DNA from: Collinsella sp.
GTDB taxonomy: Bacteria; Actinomycetota; Coriobacteriia; Coriobacteriales; Coriobacteriaceae
Assembly: GCA_019414055.1 (NCBI GenBank)
Contig: DXMV01000004.1
Location: 1 to 64,000 of the forward strand
Length of the DNA stretch: 64,000 nucleotides
Direction: 5' to 3'
The notes under the pieces: generated by a model
Database searches by the model: none
What the model saw: the letters and a program-made list of their open reading frames with translations, nothing else
What the model was told of the DNA's origin: nothing
Position numbers and translations under genes: made by a program
Shown here: one piece after another, positions 7,796 to 17,158 of the stretch
Numbering within the stretch: position 1 is the stretch's first letter
How the letters are laid out: the number at the start of each line of letters is the position of its first letter

Positions 7796-10099
7796 ATGCC
7801 GCAGGAAGAACCAAAGTCCGGCGCTCACTTTGCAAAAGGGTCGGCTCCTCAGGCGCCCGCGCCCGAGGCCGCTTCGATCGATAACGAGATTCGAAACGCC
7901 TGGTCTGCTGCCGCTGACCCGGGCGAGACGGCCGTGTACTTGCGTGCCGCCGGTGCCGGCACGGCGCTTCCCCGTACGGTTCTTTCTTCGGCTCGTCCCG
8001 ATGAGACGGCTGTCTTTTTGGCCGCCGCTCAATCTAGCGCCAGCGTGATGCCGATCGCCTCCGAGGCTCCTCGTGCGCCGCGTCCCGATGAGACGGCGGT
8101 GTTTTTGATGGCGGCCCAGGGAAAGAGCACGCCGCAGAGCGCCCCTGCCGTTCGTTCCGCCAAGCCCGCGGCTCATGATGATGGCGAACCGCTTCTTTCG
8201 GATGACGAATGGTCGCCGCTTGGTTCGACCGATCCCGTCGAGGGCGTGGCCATCGACGGTGATGACGACTGGGACCCTCTGTCGTTTTCTGCCCGAACCG
8301 TCGCCGCCAAAGAAGTTGACACGGTGTTTGGCGACCATGCCATATTCGATGATGATGCCGTATCCGGTAACAACATGCCGAACAGCGATGACGCCGCGCC
8401 TGCTGATGACGCCATTTTGGTTGACGACCCCTTTGCGATGACCGGCTCCTTTGCCGTCGTGGACGATTTACTGCCACAAGATGAGGCCCATGAGGACTCT
8501 CAGGACGACGTAGACGATATGGGTTCGTCGGACTACTCCACGGTTGGTCGTTCTGCTGGCCTCATGACCGTGCTGACCATCGTGTCGCGCGTCACCGGGT
8601 TTATCCGCACGTGGGCCATGGCGGCCGCCATCGGCATGTCGCTGCTCTCGTCCTCCTATCAGGTTGCCAACAACCTGCCCAACATGCTCTACGAGCTCGT
8701 GATGGGCGGCATGCTCGTTACCGCGTTTTTGCCGGTGTATATGGGTGTGAGGCGCGAGCAGGGCCGCGAGGCATCGAACGAGTATGTCGGCAACCTGCTC
8801 GGTATTCTGCTTCTGCTGCTGGGCGGCATCTCGCTGCTGGGCACTGTGTTTGCTCCCGGCTTTATTTGGACGCAGGCGTTCCTTTCGGGCGATGGCGGCA
8901 GCATGGATACCGCTGCGTTCATGTTCCGCTTCTTTGCTATCCAAATTCTGTTTTATGGCTTGGGCTCGGTGTTTTCGGGCGTTCTCAACGCACACCGCGA
9001 CTACTTCTGGTCGACGTTTGCCCCGGTTCTCAACAATGTCATCGTCATCGCCAGCTTTATGGGCTTTGCTCCCGTGTCTGCACAATTTGGCGAGCAGGCC
9101 GGTATTATCTTGATCGCAGCTGGCACGACCCTCGGCGTCTTTGTCCAGATGGCCTGCCAGATTCCCGCGCTTGGCAAGCATGGCGTGCGTCCTCATATCC
9201 ATATCGACTTTAAGGACCCCGCGCTGCGACAGACGATTGCGCTTGGTATCCCGACACTGCTCGCCACGGTATGCATGTTTGTCTCGACCTCCATTACCAA
9301 TGCCGCCGCGCTGGTGGTGCAGCCCGAGACCGGCCCTTCCGTCATCGCATATGCGCGCCTGTGGTACACATTGCCCTATGCGCTGATCGCCGCCTCGCTT
9401 TCGACGGCACTCTATACCGAACTCTCTCACGATGCACAGGAGAAGGATTACGACAGCGTTCGCACGGGCATTTCGCGCGGTGTCGCTCAGATGCTCTTTT
9501 TCCTGATTCCGTTTGCGCTGTACCTGATCGTCTTTGCCCGTCCGCTCAACATGATCTACTGCGCCGGCAAGTTCGATGAATCCGGTGTGGCGCTGGTGTC
9601 GGAGTTCCTTATCTATCTGGCACTTTCCCTGCCGCTCTACGGCGTGGTCGTGCTGATGCAGAAGAGCTTCTCGGCCCTGCTCGATATGAAACCTTATAGC
9701 CGCTATTGCCTGTACTCCGCTATCGGTCAGGCCGGTTCGGTGCTGTTGTTTGGCGTGGTGCTGGGCTACGGTATGCCGGCAATTGCGCTTTCGTACGTCG
9801 TTGACTACGTGGTCTTGGTCGGATGCTCACTGTGGTGGCTGCGCCGTCGTCTGCATGGCCTTCAGGTCAAGTCTATCCTGCACGGCGGTTTCTTCGGCCT
9901 ACTGTTCGGTGGCTTGGGCGCTGCCGCGGGCGCCGGCGTCATGTGGGCACTCGAGCACTTTTTCGGAGTGCTTGGCAGCTCGATCCTAATTACCCTGGGC
10001 TACGTTTGTGTTGCAGGCGTCGTCTCGCTCGCTGTAACTTTTGGCCTTGCCTTCGTCTTTAAGATGCCCGAGGTCTCGGCGCTGCTTCGTCGCAAGTAG
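7796..10099 (+). CDS. murJ: MurJ/MviN lipid II flippase with ~250-residue N-terminal extension
   Basis: 767 residues. The membrane core begins near residue 250 with SAGLMTVLTIVSRVTGFIRT and continues as about 14 hydrophobic segments including NNLPNMLYELVMGGMLVTAF, matching MurJ, which flips the lipid II cell-wall precursor across the membrane. Before it lies a soluble, Ala/Pro- and then Asp-rich extension. It holds three copies of a short motif: GETAVYL (43-49), DETAVFL (69-75) and DETAVFL (98-104), each followed by an Ala-rich tail, and then a long acidic stretch. Ordinary MurJ proteins lack this region. The Thr-containing motif resembles FHA/kinase phospho-sites (inference). The gene is tightly coupled to ybaK upstream, and uvrC follows without a gap. 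Confidence 0.93.
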   Translation: MPQEEPKSGAHFAKGSAPQAPAPEAASIDNEIRNAWSAAADPGETAVYLRAAGAGTALPRTVLSSARPDETAVFLAAAQSSASVMPIASEAPRAPRPDETAVFLMAAQGKSTPQSAPAVRSAKPAAHDDGEPLLSDDEWSPLGSTDPVEGVAIDGDDDWDPLSFSARTVAAKEVDTVFGDHAIFDDDAVSGNNMPNSDDAAPADDAILVDDPFAMTGSFAVVDDLLPQDEAHEDSQDDVDDMGSSDYSTVGRSAGLMTVLTIVSRVTGFIRTWAMAAAIGMSLLSSSYQVANNLPNMLYELVMGGMLVTAFLPVYMGVRREQGREASNEYVGNLLGILLLLLGGISLLGTVFAPGFIWTQAFLSGDGGSMDTAAFMFRFFAIQILFYGLGSVFSGVLNAHRDYFWSTFAPVLNNVIVIASFMGFAPVSAQFGEQAGIILIAAGTTLGVFVQMACQIPALGKHGVRPHIHIDFKDPALRQTIALGIPTLLATVCMFVSTSITNAAALVVQPETGPSVIAYARLWYTLPYALIAASLSTALYTELSHDAQEKDYDSVRTGISRGVAQMLFFLIPFALYLIVFARPLNMIYCAGKFDESGVALVSEFLIYLALSLPLYGVVVLMQKSFSALLDMKPYSRYCLYSAIGQAGSVLLFGVVLGYGMPAIALSYVVDYVVLVGCSLWWLRRRLHGLQVKSILHGGFFGLLFGGLGAAAGAGVMWALEHFFGVLGSSILITLGYVCVAGVVSLAVTFGLAFVFKMPEVSALLRRK

Positions 10100-12046
10100 G
10101 TGCGCGTGGCAGGTCACGACAACATTCCAACACTTGCCGAACAGGTTTCGCGCGTTCCCACGCAACCCGGCTGCTACCTTTGGAAAGATGCCAAGGGCGA
10201 TGTCATCTATGTGGGCAAGGCAAAAAACTTGCGTGCCCGTATGCGTCAATACGTGACGCTGCAGGACGAGCGCCAAAAGATCCCGCTCATGATGCAGCTG
10301 GTGTCGAGCTTCGATTATATCGTGGTGGAGACCGAGCACGAGGCATTGGTGCTCGAGCGCAATCTGATTGGCCAGTACCATCCGTACTTTAACGTCGATC
10401 TCAAAGACGATAAAAGCTATCCCTTTATCGCCATCACCAAGGGCGATTTGTTTCCGGCAATCAAATACACGCGAGAGCGTCATAAACCGGGAACGCGCTA
10501 TTTTGGCCCCTATACCGATAGCCGTGCGGCGCGTGAGACCATCGATACGCTACGCAAGGTTATTCCTATTTGCTCGGCTTCCTGTGCGGAATGGCGCCGC
10601 TGCCGCCGCATCGTCGAATCTCATAAGGGCGAAGAAGACATCGTCAATATGATTTGCGGGCAAAACGGGCGTCCCTGCTTTGACTACCATGTCGGGCGCG
10701 GGCCGGGCGCATGCGTCGGCGCGATTTCCCCTGCCGACTATGCCAAGAACGTCAAGCGTGTCGAACGTTTCTTGTCGGGCCATCGCAAGGATGTCGTCGA
10801 CGAGCTTACGTCCGAGATGACGGAGGCAGCCGAGACGCTCGATTTTGAGCGTGCAGCGCGCGTCAAGCGTCGTCTGGAAGTCATTAGGGGCCTGGACGAT
10901 CGCCAACAGGTCGTTTTTCCATCAAGCGTCGATATCGATGTCATCGGCTTCTATCGCGAAGAGACTATCTCTGCCGCCTGCGTCTTTGTCGTTCGCGAGG
11001 GCCGAACGGTTCGAACTTGTGAGTTCATCCTCGATAAAGGCCTAGACGTCGACGAGGAAGAGCTTCAATCGGGCTTTCTTAAGCGCTATTACGACGAGAC
11101 GGCTGATATTCCAGCCGAGATCAATCTCTCTGTCGAGCTTGAGGATGCCGAAGCGTTGGGGGAGTGGCTTGCGGGCAAGCGCGAGCGCTCTTGCCATCTC
11201 CATAGGCCGCAGCGTGGCGAAAAGCACCGCCTGCTCGATATGGCTTCCAAAAATGCGCGCCATGCCCTCATGCGCTACATGATGCGTACGGGGTATGCTG
11301 ACGATCGCACCAATCAGGCGCTCCTGGAGCTCGAAAGTGCGCTGGCGCTGCCTGCGCCGCCGTTGCGCATCGAGTGCTTCGATATCTCGACGTTGCACGG
11401 CACCTTTACCGTCGCTTCGATGGTGGTATTTACCAACGGCCGTGCCGACAAGGGCCAGTATCGTCGCTTTAAAATTCAGGCCGAATTGGACGAGGCGAAC
11501 GACTTCGTATCGATGTCCGAGGTTCTGGGACGTCGCTATGCTCCTGAGCGCATGGCGGACGAGCGCTTTGGCTCGCGCCCCGATTTACTCGTTGTCGATG
11601 GCGGCAAGCCGCAATTGACCGCTGCAATTAAGCAACTTGAGGCGCTCGGCCTCGATATACCAGTTTGTGGCTTGGCAAAGGCCGATGAGGAGGTTTTCGT
11701 GCCGTGGGACGAGACTCCCGTCGTGCTGCCGACCGGCTCCGCTTCGCTTTATCTAATCAAGCAGGTTCGCGATGAATCCCACCGATTTGCGATTACGTTC
11801 CACCGCGAGTTGCGCGATAAGGCTATGACGGTTTCGGTGCTTGACGATGTTCCAGGCGTGGGACCCACCAGAAAACGTGCCATTATGCGCCATTTTGGCT
11901 CGATGAAGCGTTTGCGCGCGGCAAGCGAGCAGGAGATTGCAGAAGTTCGAGGCGTTCCGGCCGATGTCGCCAAAGCAGTCCACGAGGCACTTGTTGCATG
12001 GAATGCCGAGCGTGCCCAGACGTCGGCCAACCGTTCCGAAAACTAA
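10100..12046 (+). CDS. uvrC: UvrABC excinuclease subunit C
   Basis: 648 residues. The N-terminal GIY-YIG nuclease (QPGCYLWKDAKGDVIYVGKAKNLR) makes the 3' incision. A UvrB/UvrC interaction segment follows near residue 205 (DVVDELTSEMTEAAETLDFERAA). The C-terminal RNase H-like nuclease contains ECFDISTLHG and LLVVDGGKPQL, and the end has helix-hairpin-helix repeats (VPGVGPTRKRAIMRHFGS). The start is uncertain: GTG 10100 abuts the murJ stop, while GTG 10106 has a weak AGGTG before it. In many Gram-positives uvrC is followed directly by rapZ; here ~10.9 kb carrying the nan cluster lies between. Confidence 0.97.
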   Translation: MRVAGHDNIPTLAEQVSRVPTQPGCYLWKDAKGDVIYVGKAKNLRARMRQYVTLQDERQKIPLMMQLVSSFDYIVVETEHEALVLERNLIGQYHPYFNVDLKDDKSYPFIAITKGDLFPAIKYTRERHKPGTRYFGPYTDSRAARETIDTLRKVIPICSASCAEWRRCRRIVESHKGEEDIVNMICGQNGRPCFDYHVGRGPGACVGAISPADYAKNVKRVERFLSGHRKDVVDELTSEMTEAAETLDFERAARVKRRLEVIRGLDDRQQVVFPSSVDIDVIGFYREETISAACVFVVREGRTVRTCEFILDKGLDVDEEELQSGFLKRYYDETADIPAEINLSVELEDAEALGEWLAGKRERSCHLHRPQRGEKHRLLDMASKNARHALMRYMMRTGYADDRTNQALLELESALALPAPPLRIECFDISTLHGTFTVASMVVFTNGRADKGQYRRFKIQAELDEANDFVSMSEVLGRRYAPERMADERFGSRPDLLVVDGGKPQLTAAIKQLEALGLDIPVCGLAKADEEVFVPWDETPVVLPTGSASLYLIKQVRDESHRFAITFHRELRDKAMTVSVLDDVPGVGPTRKRAIMRHFGSMKRLRAASEQEIAEVRGVPADVAKAVHEALVAWNAERAQTSANRSEN

Positions 12047-12211
12047 ACGTGCTTCTAAACAACTGATATACATGATTGGCCGATTTTCAATCATTTGTTT
12101 CGCGGCGATTACCTGCAGATTTCGGGTTTTATTAACGCTAAAACGTTTGACTAACCATGGTGAATAACACTGCTATCCTGCGGGTTGACGAAGACTGATA
12201 TCTCACCTCGT

Positions 12212-12292
12212 CGATACATACTGTCTGTCGAATCATTTGTCAATGAATTCGGCGAACGGTAGTAAATACCGTTCAAGCGGATGTATGTATCG
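12212..12292. repeat. Nested palindrome upstream of the nan cluster
   Basis: CGATACATAC (12212-12221) and GTATGTATCG (12283-12292) form a perfect 10-bp inverted repeat. Inside it are GAAT.CATT/AATG.AATTC and, at 12254-12274, GAACGGTA-5 bp-TACCGTTC. The spacer 12047-12411 holds this element and a smaller hairpin at 12360-12381 (GGGGGCAC/GTGCTCCC). I see no other gene in that stretch. Confidence 0.7.
12254..12274. promoter_or_regulatory. Candidate operator of the nan cluster
   Basis: The perfect inverted repeat GAACGGTA-GTAAA-TACCGTTC lies 138 bases before the first transporter gene. Size and spacing fit a dimeric repressor site. No regulator gene is in the cluster, so the cognate protein is unknown. 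Confidence 0.4.
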
Positions 12293-12411
12293 GTCGCCGA
12301 GCGCGGCACCTCACTTGGGTTCGTCGGTAGGTAAGGTATATATCGTCCGCAAGTTGCGCGGGGGCACGTCTAGGTGCTCCCGGGTAAGATTCTCTATTGA
12401 TAGGAGAAGAC

Positions 12412-14025
12412 ATGGCCATCATCAACAAGGGTATGTCCAGGCGTTCGTTCCTCGGCCTCACCGGCAGCGTCGCTGCTGTCGCAGGGCTTGGTCTCACCGG
12501 CTGCGGTGGCAGCTCTAGCGACGAGGGTTCCGCTTCCGGTTCCACCGATTCCGCCAACCGTGGCGGCGGCGTGATCACCGCTGGTTCCGCTTACGCTCCG
12601 TCCAGCTTCGATCCCGCCAGCACCGGCTCCGCTGTGGGCCTGGGTGCTAACTGGCACGTCGTCGAGGGCCTCTATGGCATCGATTACCACGACTACAGCA
12701 CCTTCAACGAGCTCGCCACCGACGATCCCAAGTCTGTGGACGACACCACTTTCGAGGTCACCATCCGCAAGGGCGCCAAGTTCTCCGATGGCACCGAGGT
12801 CACCGCTGACGATGTCGTCGCTTCCTACACCGCTTGCGCCGCTTCTGCTACGTATGCTCCGTTCTTCCAGCCCTTCGAGTCCATCGAGGCCAAGGACGCC
12901 AGCACCGTGACGGTCAAGACCAAGGTCCCCAACTTCTCCCTGCTCAAGGATCGTCTGGCCATCGTCCGCGTTACCCCGGCCACCCAGACCGAGGAGGATC
13001 GCGCCAAGCAGCCGATCGGCTCCGGCCCCTGGATGTACGACTCTATCTCCGATACCGAGATCACCCTGGTTCCCAACCCCGAGTACAACGGTGAGTATGC
13101 TGCCGAGGATAAGAAGATCCAGTACAGCATCCTGACCGACCCCACCGCTCGCGTTACCGCTCAGCAGGAGGGCTCCACGCTCGTTATGGAGCTCGTTACC
13201 GCTGACGCCGTCGACCAGCTCGAGAGCGCCGGCTGCAAGATCGATAACGTTCAGGGTTTCGGCACCCGCTTCATCATGTTCAACGTCGCCAAGGAGCCTT
13301 GGAACAACGTCAAGGTCCGTCAGGCTGTCATGTATGCACTCGACACCGAGAAGATGGTCAGCAACACCTTCGCCGGCCTTGCCACCGCTGCCAGCTGCTA
13401 CCTGCCCAAGAGCTTCACCAACTATCATGAGGCTTCCACGGTGTACAAGACCGACGCCAAGAAGGCTAAGAAGCTCATCGAGGAGTCTGGCATCACCCCG
13501 GGTGCCATCACCCTGCGCACCACCGACAACGAGCAGATTAAGGGCATGGCCGCCCAGGTCAAGAACGACCTCGACGCTCTCGGCTTCGATGTGACCATCC
13601 AGACCGATACCTCGCCGGCCACCTACGCTGCCATCGACGGCGGCGAGGCCTACGATATCCTCCTTGCCCCTGGCGATCCTTCCTGCTTCGGCGCCGACCC
13701 CGACCTGCTGCTTAACTGGTGGTACGGCGACAACGTCTGGATGCAGACCCGTTGCCCGTGGAAGGAGTCCGCTGAGTGGCAGAAGCTCCACAGTCTCATG
13801 GACGAGGCTCTTGCCGCCGAGGGCGACGAGCAGCAGAAGAAGTGGAACGAGTGCTTCGACATCATTGCCGACAACGCTGTTCTGTACCCCGTTGTCCACG
13901 TCAAGACCGTCTCCGCTTCCTGGGACGATCCGTCCACTGCGCCCAACGGCGAGGCCCTCGATGGCTTCAAGGGCATCGGCACGACGAGCATGTCCTTCAG
14001 GGGCGTCGCGACCGTCAAGGCGTAA
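12412..14025 (+). CDS. Peptide/nickel-family (SBP_bac_5) ABC substrate-binding lipoprotein, probably for sialic acid
   Basis: 537 residues. The N-terminus carries a twin-arginine motif (SRRSFLGL), a hydrophobic stretch and a lipobox LTGC, suggesting a Tat-exported lipoprotein. The body is a family-5 binding protein (GGGVITAGSAYAPSSFDP near the start, then the FRxVRQAVMYALD-like segment VKVRQAVMYALDTEKM). Family members bind peptides, but the gene heads a nan cluster, and the Haemophilus ducreyi Sat sialic-acid transporter belongs to this same ABC family, so sialic acid or a derivative is the likely ligand (inference). The start ATG 12412 has GATAGGAGA upstream. A hairpin after the gene may raise its expression over the permease. 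Confidence 0.88.
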   Translation: MAIINKGMSRRSFLGLTGSVAAVAGLGLTGCGGSSSDEGSASGSTDSANRGGGVITAGSAYAPSSFDPASTGSAVGLGANWHVVEGLYGIDYHDYSTFNELATDDPKSVDDTTFEVTIRKGAKFSDGTEVTADDVVASYTACAASATYAPFFQPFESIEAKDASTVTVKTKVPNFSLLKDRLAIVRVTPATQTEEDRAKQPIGSGPWMYDSISDTEITLVPNPEYNGEYAAEDKKIQYSILTDPTARVTAQQEGSTLVMELVTADAVDQLESAGCKIDNVQGFGTRFIMFNVAKEPWNNVKVRQAVMYALDTEKMVSNTFAGLATAASCYLPKSFTNYHEASTVYKTDAKKAKKLIEESGITPGAITLRTTDNEQIKGMAAQVKNDLDALGFDVTIQTDTSPATYAAIDGGEAYDILLAPGDPSCFGADPDLLLNWWYGDNVWMQTRCPWKESAEWQKLHSLMDEALAAEGDEQQKKWNECFDIIADNAVLYPVVHVKTVSASWDDPSTAPNGEALDGFKGIGTTSMSFRGVATVKA

Positions 14026-14087
14026 GGCTCGCTTGAGTCTGTATGCAGGATGTCGGTCGTTGGGACCGTATCCTCATAGTTGAAACA

Positions 14088-14121
14088 AAGACCCGGGCGG
14101 CAACGATGTCGCTCGGGTCTT
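14088..14121 (+). terminator. Intra-operon hairpin after binding-protein gene
   Basis: AAGACCCG (14088-14095) pairs with CGGGTCTT (14114-14121), with GCG/CGC continuing inside. There is no U-tract, so it more likely acts as partial terminator or 3' stabiliser of the binding-protein mRNA than as a full stop. Confidence 0.5.
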
Positions 14122-14182
14122 GTAATGAGTATCCGTACTCATATACCAGTTGGTCCTACCGACAAAAGAAAGGGGAGAGAAC

Positions 14183-15139
14183 GTGAACAACTTGCTACGT
14201 TTGATTGGAAGGCGTCTCGTGGCGCTGCCGATCATGGCATTGGGCGTCACCGTCCTGGTGTTCTTCCTTATGTCGTTCTCCAAGACCGACCCCGCCTATA
14301 CGGCGTTGGGTGACGGTGCCTCGCCCGAGGCGGTTGCCGAGTACCATGAGAAGTATGGTCTGGACGACCCCTGGCCCGTGCGCTACGTGCGCTACATGGG
14401 CGATCTGATCCATGGCGACATGGGCACCTATGGTGCTGCTCGCAACTCCGTTGCCAAGCGCATCTCCACTGCCCTGCCCGTCACGATGCAGCTGACCTTC
14501 ATCGGTCTTGCCATCGGCGCGGTCGTTTCGTTTTTACTCGGCGTCATCGCGGCACTGTATCGCGATAAATGGCCGGACCAAGTGATCCGCGTCTTCTCCA
14601 TCGCCGGCTTGGCAACCCCGTCGTTCTGGCTTGCCGTTCTGTTGATTCTGCTGTTCTCTTCCTACCTTAAGGTGCTTCCGGCGTCCGGTGCTCTGCCTCA
14701 CTTCACCACCAACCCGGCTGGCTATCTGGGACGTATGATCATGCCCGCCATTGCTCTTGCCTTCCCGCTGACGGGTCAGATGACTCGTATCGTGCGTACG
14801 GCCATGGTCGAGGAGCTCGACAAGGACTATGTCCGTATGGCTCGCGGCGCCGGCGTTCCCGAGAAGGTCGTCGTCGGCATCAACGTACTTCGCAATGCGC
14901 TGATCACCCCGGTCACCACCCTCGGTCTTAAGATCGGTTACCTCATGGGCGGCGCCGTCGTCATCGAGGTTATCTTCAACCTCCCTGGCATGGGTACTGC
15001 GATTCTGCAAGGCGTTCAGGGCAACGAGGCGAACCTGGTTCAGGGCGTCGTTATCGTCGTTGCTCTTGCCTTCATCATCATCAACATCGTGGTTGACATG
15101 CTCTACCTGCTCATCAACCCGCGCATCAGGACGGTGTAG
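14183..15139 (+). CDS. ABC transporter permease, DppB/OppB type
   Basis: 318 residues with six predicted membrane segments. Family signatures include RRLVALPIMALGVTVLVFFL at the start, and the EAA-like cytoplasmic loop DKDYVRMARGAGVPEKVVV-INVLRNALI that contacts the ATPase. It is one half of the translocation channel; the partner permease is fused to an ATPase in the next gene. The GTG start at 14183 is chosen because AAAGGGGAG precedes it. It sits 3 bases before the next gene. Confidence 0.92.
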   Translation: MNNLLRLIGRRLVALPIMALGVTVLVFFLMSFSKTDPAYTALGDGASPEAVAEYHEKYGLDDPWPVRYVRYMGDLIHGDMGTYGAARNSVAKRISTALPVTMQLTFIGLAIGAVVSFLLGVIAALYRDKWPDQVIRVFSIAGLATPSFWLAVLLILLFSSYLKVLPASGALPHFTTNPAGYLGRMIMPAIALAFPLTGQMTRIVRTAMVEELDKDYVRMARGAGVPEKVVVGINVLRNALITPVTTLGLKIGYLMGGAVVIEVIFNLPGMGTAILQGVQGNEANLVQGVVIVVALAFIIINIVVDMLYLLINPRIRTV

Positions 15140-15142
15140 ATT

Positions 15143-17158
15143 ATGGTAAAGATTCGAGAGAAGCAAACCGAGCAGCTCGAGAAGGCTGCCTCCAAGGGGC
15201 TCAAGCTCGGTGGCTGGAAGAAGATGACGCTGTCTTCTAAGATTGCCGCCGTCGTGCTGGCGCTGGTCGCCCTGACTGCGATTCTGGCGCCCCTTCTTGC
15301 CCCCTATAGCCCGGTCGAGATCTTTACGGCTCGCCAGGCTCCCGGCAACGGATTTATCTTCGGTACCGACGATAAGGGTCGCGACATTCTGTCGCGCATG
15401 CTCTACGGTGGTCGTTACTCGCTGATCATCGGCTTTGGCGCCACTGCCATGGCTCTGGTCTGCGGCTCGGTCGTGGGCGCCCTTGCGGCGGTTTCGCGCA
15501 AGGCCGTTTCCGAGACGATCATGCGTATCCTGGACATCATCATGTCTATCCCGGGTATCGCCCTCGCGGCCGTCTTCGTCTCCATCCTGGGCAACTCCGT
15601 GCCGTCGATCATCTTCGCCATCGGCTTTATGTACACTCCGCAGATTGCCCGTATCGTGCGCGCCAACATCGTGTCCGAGTACGGAGAGGACTATGTCCGC
15701 GCGGTCATCGTTTCCGGCGCCAAGGCTCCGTGGATTTTGATCAAGCATGTTCTGCGTAACTGCATCGCCCCGATCATGGTCTTCACCGTTACCCTGGTCG
15801 CCGACGCCATCATCTTCGAGGCCTCGCTGACCTTCATCGGCGCTGGTATCCAGGAGCCCACCGCTACCTGGGGCAACATCCTCGCCGACGCCCGCGGCGG
15901 CGTGCTCGCCGGCCGTTGGTGGCAGGCGTTGTTCCCGGGCCTGGCCATCATGATCACCTGCCTGGCGCTCAACATCCTCTCCGAGGGCATTACCGACGCC
16001 ATGGCCGCTGCTCCCTCCGCCGCCTTGGATCCGACCGACTCCTCCAAGCGCCGCGAGGCCGACCTGCTGGTCTCCGACCCCGTTCGCGCCTACAAGGAGC
16101 AGGCCCAGTCCCTCTCCGCTCGCCTTGGCGCCCTGCGCGATGTCGAGCTCAAGCGTGACGATCGCCATGTGCCCGACGAGTCTGTCGAACCGATTCTCTC
16201 GGTCCGTGACTTCTGCATTCAGTTTGAGCACCACGGTGACATCAACGTCGTCGACCACGTCAACTTTGATGTCCGTCCTGGCCAGACCATGGGCCTGGTC
16301 GGTGAGTCCGGCTGCGGTAAGTCCATCACCACGCTGGCCATCATGGGCCTGACCGACGATGACGAGCATCTTTCCGGCGAGGTTCTCTGGGAGGGCCGCG
16401 ACCTGCTCAAGATGAGCAAGAAGGAGTGGTTCGGCCTGCGCGGTACCGATATCGCCATGGTCTATCAGGACGCCCTGTCCTCGCTCAACCCCTCCATGCT
16501 TATTTCCGCCCAGATGAAGCAGCTCACCAAGCGTGGCGGCACCCGTAGCGCCGAGGAGCTCCTGGAGCTCGTGGGCCTCGACCCCAAGCGTACGCTCGAG
16601 AGCTATCCGCACGAGCTTTCCGGTGGTCAGCGCCAGCGCGTTCTGATCGCTATGGCCCTTACCCGCGACCCCAAGCTGGTCATCTGCGACGAGCCCACGA
16701 CCGCTCTGGACGTTACCGTCCAGAAGCAGGTCATCAAGCTGCTCAACGACCTTCAGGCCAAGCTCGGCTTTGCCATGATCTTCGTCTCGCATGACCTGGC
16801 GCTGGTCGCCGAGGTCGCCCATAACATCACGGTTATGTACGCCGGTCAGGTTATCGAGCAGGCGCCCACCAAGGAGCTGCTCACCAACCCGATTCACGAG
16901 TACACCCGCGGTCTTCTGGGTTCCGTTCTGTCCATCGAGAGCGGTTCGGGCCGCCTGCACCAGGTGCCCGGCGCCGTTCCGAGCCCGCGCGATTTCCCCA
17001 AGGGCGATCGCTTCGCGCCCCGCTCGAGCCATCCGCGTATTGGCCTGGACACCCGTCCGGTCTTCAAGCGCGTGCCCGGCACCGAGCACTTCTATTCCGA
17101 GCTCCCCGACGAGGTGCTCAAGGCAAATGGTTTGACCCCTCACGCGGAGGTGATGTAG
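15143..17158 (+). CDS. Fused ABC permease (DppC-type) and ATPase (DppD-type)
   Basis: 671 residues carrying two proteins that are usually separate. Residues ~28-300 are a DppC-type permease (FGTDDKGRDILSRMLYGGR; EAA loop EDYVRAVIVSGAKAPWIL). Residues ~350-670 are a full ABC ATPase with Walker A GESGCGKS near 387, signature LSGGQRQR near 492 and Walker B VICDEPTTALD near 513. The Cys cluster usual in the C-terminal extension of Opp/Dpp ATPases is absent (RFAPRSSHP instead). It overlaps no neighbour and is followed immediately by the second ATPase. A permease-ATPase fusion is also reported, as I recall, for H. ducreyi SatC, supporting a Sat-like sialic-acid transporter. Confidence 0.93.
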   Translation: MVKIREKQTEQLEKAASKGLKLGGWKKMTLSSKIAAVVLALVALTAILAPLLAPYSPVEIFTARQAPGNGFIFGTDDKGRDILSRMLYGGRYSLIIGFGATAMALVCGSVVGALAAVSRKAVSETIMRILDIIMSIPGIALAAVFVSILGNSVPSIIFAIGFMYTPQIARIVRANIVSEYGEDYVRAVIVSGAKAPWILIKHVLRNCIAPIMVFTVTLVADAIIFEASLTFIGAGIQEPTATWGNILADARGGVLAGRWWQALFPGLAIMITCLALNILSEGITDAMAAAPSAALDPTDSSKRREADLLVSDPVRAYKEQAQSLSARLGALRDVELKRDDRHVPDESVEPILSVRDFCIQFEHHGDINVVDHVNFDVRPGQTMGLVGESGCGKSITTLAIMGLTDDDEHLSGEVLWEGRDLLKMSKKEWFGLRGTDIAMVYQDALSSLNPSMLISAQMKQLTKRGGTRSAEELLELVGLDPKRTLESYPHELSGGQRQRVLIAMALTRDPKLVICDEPTTALDVTVQKQVIKLLNDLQAKLGFAMIFVSHDLALVAEVAHNITVMYAGQVIEQAPTKELLTNPIHEYTRGLLGSVLSIESGSGRLHQVPGAVPSPRDFPKGDRFAPRSSHPRIGLDTRPVFKRVPGTEHFYSELPDEVLKANGLTPHAEVM

